This document shows, one piece after another, positions 60,510-64,000 of a stretch of DNA of 64,000 nt. A model generated the notes under the pieces. The model searched no databases. It was not told where the DNA came from and worked only from the letters and a program-made list of their open reading frames with translations. A program made the translations under genes and the position numbers. Every line of letters starts with the position of its first letter. Position 1 is the stretch's first letter. The stretch comes from Sarcomyxa edulis (Eukaryota; Basidiomycota; Agaricomycetes; Agaricales; Mycenaceae), in the NCBI GenBank assembly GCA_009761415.1, contig QUOL01000027.1:62001-126000 (forward strand), in the 5' to 3' direction.

Positions 60510-62903
60510 ATGTCTGACCAGAAAAATCCAGGAGACTCTGTTTTTACCTATGGATCCATAATCGGACCAGTCTATGATGAACTGGATGGTCTCAAAAACT
60601 ACAATCCTCCGGCTCTTCAGCTTCGAGAAAATCTCAGGTATGCGCCCGAGGACCCACTGTCTCCCCTCACGTTCTACGATAAACATCTCGATAAAGACCT
60701 CTCATTGAAGAGAGTACGTCTTCTGCCTTCTCTGCTGACAGACATGGCGAGGAACTTCGACCAAACTCTGGAAGCCCTCGACGAACGTGGTATCCGCTTA
60801 CCACCGCATCGGGTAGCTGACGATTTCCCCGCCCAATACGTTCGTAAAAGGACTGATGACATGGCTCATATATGTGTGTCGCACCCAACCTCCGTGGCAT
60901 TTGCGTACAAAGATATGACAGGGAGATATTGCTCCATCATCGCTTCCATGCTCGTGCTTCATCCCTATATACCGCGGTGGATCCCCATCGCCAGTTGGGT
61001 ATGCGACAATGAGGAAACACCCACGGAAGGATTTTACGCTAACGAAGATGGTTCTCTTCGTATTATTTCCCGCATCTTTCGAGAGGACGAAATTTCTGCT
61101 CCGAGTGACACGGAGGTGTTGTCGTATCTGAGTGATGAAACTCGAACCCTTGCAGAAGACCTTCTCAGGCGTTTTCCGGACATGGGTACTTGGGTCATGA
61201 CTCCTTTTACACCTGAGGCGGAAGAGCTGATCAAGGGGATTGGAGCTTTGGATGCATATACAACATTTCCCGCCGAAACTTCCCTGACCATCGATTTCGA
61301 TACCCGGGATCCAGCTCACGGTCGCCCTATCAAACCATACGACGCGGCTAAGCCTCACTGGGGAATACCTGACACGACAAACTCATCTGACTTGGACGCG
61401 AACCCTCAGCCATCAGATCTCGATACTCGCCGCGTTGTCAGCGACGACACCTCAAAACCTCGGCCAACGAGGAAAAGTGCGCGTCTCAAAGAAGCAGTGC
61501 CACAGGAAGGCAGCCAACCGCACCAAAGACGTGAAGAGTCTAAAAAGCGTGAAGTACAGAAGACGCTTGCAGGAACTAAATTGGGGGCCTCTAACAAGAG
61601 TCGAGGCGAGATATTGACGTCTACACAACACTGCAGAGGGACAAAGCGTAAAAGGGAAGACGATAGCCTAACTCCAACTGCGAATAGACTCGTACAACAT
61701 GTGGGTTCACATTCTCTCGATAATTGTCGGTATTGACTCAGAAAGCAGGCTTGGGCTCAGTCCGTTCGCAAGGATACAACAATCATCGTGTTTCATTCTG
61801 GCAATTTCGAACGCATAGGCATCCGTGACCGGCGCAACCAAACCCTTTGGGTCTCTGACTTGATTGACGTTCCGAATGCCCACAACCCTGCTTACGGGCA
61901 CTTACATACCGGTCTCCACATTGCTGCTCTGGAGGATGCTATCGATCGTCTGAAGCAACAACGTGATACAAAAGAGGTTGACGCTCGCCCACACAGAAGG
62001 CGTCGAAAAGATACAGGTCATGCGCGTAAACGTCTAACCAGATTCACTATAAAAGAACGAGAAAATTTCCTCAATAAGGAAAAGGTATGCACACCTCGTC
62101 AATCACTAGGTCGTCCCATCTGTTGATCGCGTCACTTTAGCGCATATTCGCCGATGCCAGTCATCGTCATGTCGTCGTGATGTATCTCCAATACGGTAGC
62201 TACAACTCCACAATTCCCGCGTCCCTCTTTCGTTGCAGTCCTTCAATCGTCCCCGGCATCGAAGTCCCTTCTCCACCCAAAAGCAAGCGCAAATACAAAC
62301 CCACGCAATACATGACTCTAGTTCTCACATCTGAAATTGGAAGAGGAGCTACTGGGGTCGTGCATGGTGCTGTTCTCGAACTTCAAATGCCCGATGGGAC
62401 ACTCTTGACGCACCATGTTGTCGTGAAGTTGTCGTTTACCGAGGACAATCAAGCCAGGTTGCGAGAGGAGTACTTGACATACTGCTCCTTGAGTGCGGCA
62501 GGTGTCACCGGGATACCCACAGTCCTCGGGCTTTTCGAACACCACGATGAGGGTCTCATGGCCCTTGTTATGACCTACGCTGGCGTTTCTCTCCGTAAGA
62601 GCAATGACGTGTCTATCACGCCTGCTGAAAGGCATGTTTTCTCCATTTTTACCTCTTCTATCTTTGATGGTTTTACTCGATGGATGCAGGACTAAATTTG
62701 CTGCAGCGCTCAAAGCAATTCACGTCGCTGGGTTTCGCCACAACGATCTACGCCCACATAACCTCCTCGTCAATGAATTTGGTGAAGTTGCTATCATAGA
62801 TTTCGACCGAGCTACGAAGGACACAAGCAGAGCACGCCTCTCTGTCGAGTGGTACCATCTCCGTGATGTTCTAAATGGCAAGAATGTTCGTGATGAGTAC
62901 TAA
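60510..62903 (+). CDS. K9: kinase-like family member, kinase motifs intact
   Basis: The start is MSDQKNPGDSVFTYGS, followed by the family opening VYDELDGLKNYNPP. Exon 1 has PLTFYDKHLDKDLSLKRV, ANEDGSLRI (acidic D-motif kept) and DMGTWVMTPFT (E-x-K lost completely). It has the longest low-complexity tail before intron 1, with many Lys/Arg (KPRPTRKSARLKEAVPQ, RGTKRKREDD). After the intron: AWAQSVRKDTTIIVFHSG, then YGHLHTGLHIAALEDAIDRL. Kinase-like motifs: GRGATGVVHGAVLE (a canonical GxGxxG), HHVVVKLSF, FRHNDLRPHNLLV, IIDFDRATKD; it ends KNVRDEY. It has the best-preserved glycine loop of the nine. It is convergent with the permease gene. Confidence 0.82.
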
Positions 62904-63002
62904 ATTGACTTTTCAAAACCAAGGGAATCATTATTTCTCTCGCTTATTTGATGGCTACATTGTCTATACTACAAAAACATTGCGGTTCTATTATCAAAGT
63001 CT

Positions 63003-64000
63003 TCAGAAGATCAAGTTGAGACCACGATCATATCGAGACAACGGCGAAAGAGTGTCATTCTCGTTCTCTATCATCTCCAATTCACTCTCGAAGTCGATAT
63101 TGTCCAAATCTACCACCTTATCGCGGAACCATAGCTTGCAACCGATATATATGGCGGGAACTAAGAAGCTACATCTCTAATTGAGTGAGACATGATGAAG
63201 TAGAAGAGACGTTTACCCACCAATCGAGATAATTCGATAGGAAATTCGATACATCAAACCCGCCAGTGAAAGACGTCCATCCACTGAAAAAGAGGATAAG
63301 GCAATTCATTATGAGAGCGAAATACTTTTGAAGAGGATGAGATGTCGTAAATCATGTGATCAAGAAGTACACTCACTGTGATATACGGTTGGAAAGGAGC
63401 TTTGTACGGCAGACGATCCCGAGATATTCCTTGTCTCCGTAATGCATAGAAGAACCGCAAGTAGACTATGCATATGATAACCCATGAAACGATACCGGCG
63501 GTAGTGACCAACGACACTAGCCAGAAGAACGCCTGCGATGGTAGCGTCAATATCTCAAGTCGACTACCGGCTCTAGCACGCACCTTGAATGCTCCTGAAC
63601 TGGCGCTGAGATAAGCAACAGAACCCCATACCGCTGAGGCAGCTACGGCCACATAAGGTACACCAAATCGATTGAGCCGGAGGAATATCTTGGGAGCGTT
63701 TCCGTCCAGTGCGAGACCGTGCAACGTACGAGACGCAAGGAAAGTACAGGAATTCCCAGAGCTGAAGGCGGATGTGAGAATCTTAGGAGAATCGTTTGAT
63801 ATCAAAGACTGTTGAGAGCTGATCGAATAGATATGACATACCACGGCATTCACGATGGAAGGGAGGACCTTTGCATAGTAAGATCAGAGAACCGAATGAA
63901 AGAATAAGGAGGAACATCGATTTACTTGTACTCCAGCACGGTTGAAAGCGATAACAAATGGACTTTGAGCAGCCGTCCCACTGTTGGAAGCAAGAAGTTC
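63003..64000 (-). CDS. Amino-acid permease (APC/YAT family), 3' part only
   Basis: Its 5' part lies beyond the window. The permease is a plasma-membrane proton/amino-acid symporter type. Visible pieces include ISSQQSLISNDSPKILTSAF and FSSGNSCTFLASRTLHGLAL, then GNAPKIFLRLNRFGVPYVAV, helices around VTTAGIVSWVIICIVYLRFF, then LRRQGISRDRLPYKAPFQPY, all typical of fungal amino-acid permeases. Later exons give FSGWTSFTGGFDVSNFLSNY and VPAIYIGCKLWFRDKVVDLD, and the cytoplasmic tail ends SRYDRGLNLIF with the stop at 63,003-63,005. Substrate range is not predictable. Confidence 0.88.

Noticed and set aside
23344..62903. Assignment of the K family to the FunK1 kinase family or to true RIO kinases
   Set aside because: The catalytic loops here (H-G/N-D-[LI]-R-x-x-N-L-L, DFD) do not show FunK1 or RIO signatures. 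Only a general kinase-like call is justified.
1..64000. LTR or LINE retrotransposon remnants
   Set aside because: I looked for reverse-transcriptase (YxDD), integrase zinc-finger and gag motifs in the gene-poor parts and saw none. The only supported mobile element is the Tc1-type transposon.

Overview
This window comes from a filamentous fungus, most probably a mushroom-forming basidiomycete (Agaricomycetes). Genes are split by many short introns of about 50-60 bp with GT...AG ends. Several products are typical of basidiomycetes: a DUF6533 membrane protein, a single-finger GATA factor with a long disordered tail, and a lineage-expanded family of kinase-like proteins. No rRNA, tRNA or CRISPR array was recognised.

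Layout: 1-5.0 kb is gene-poor. 5.05-9.04 kb holds a divergent pair, a peroxisomal-type 3-ketoacyl-CoA thiolase (-) and a FAD monooxygenase (+). 10.6-12.2 kb has a GATA transcription factor (-). 15.9-16.9 kb has an ASC-1/TRIP4-type zinc-finger protein (+). 18.4-19.9 kb has a DUF6533 multi-pass membrane protein (+). 20.4-22.9 kb has a coiled-coil protein (-). From 23.3 kb to 62.9 kb the window is dominated by nine copies (K1-K9 below) of one protein family, interleaved with ordinary genes: prephenate dehydrogenase TYR1, a C2H2 zinc-finger factor, an MFS permease and two tandem genes with degenerate pterin-carbinolamine-dehydratase repeats. An apparently intact Tc1/mariner transposon (44,785-46,374) lies between K4 and K5. 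The right edge cuts an amino-acid permease.

The K family is the most interesting content. Each copy has a ~300-residue N-terminal region that I read as PD-(D/E)XK-nuclease-like (inference), a conserved central block after the first intron, a basic NLS-like linker, and a compact kinase-like C-terminal domain ending about 30-60 residues after the DFG-equivalent. The copies fall into two types. K1 and K7 keep an E-x-K nuclease-like signature (WEFKSL / LEFKSL) but have broken kinase motifs. The other seven keep the kinase Lys, HxD, Asn and DF(D) motifs but have lost E-x-K. This reciprocal decay across all nine copies, together with gene-conversion-like mosaicism (a ~756 bp tract without a visible difference shared by K6 and the inverted K8), suggests a fast-evolving gene family of the kind seen in conflict, incompatibility or effector systems. 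That functional reading is inference. The housekeeping genes act separately: thiolase in beta-oxidation, TYR1 in tyrosine synthesis, the permeases in nutrient uptake.
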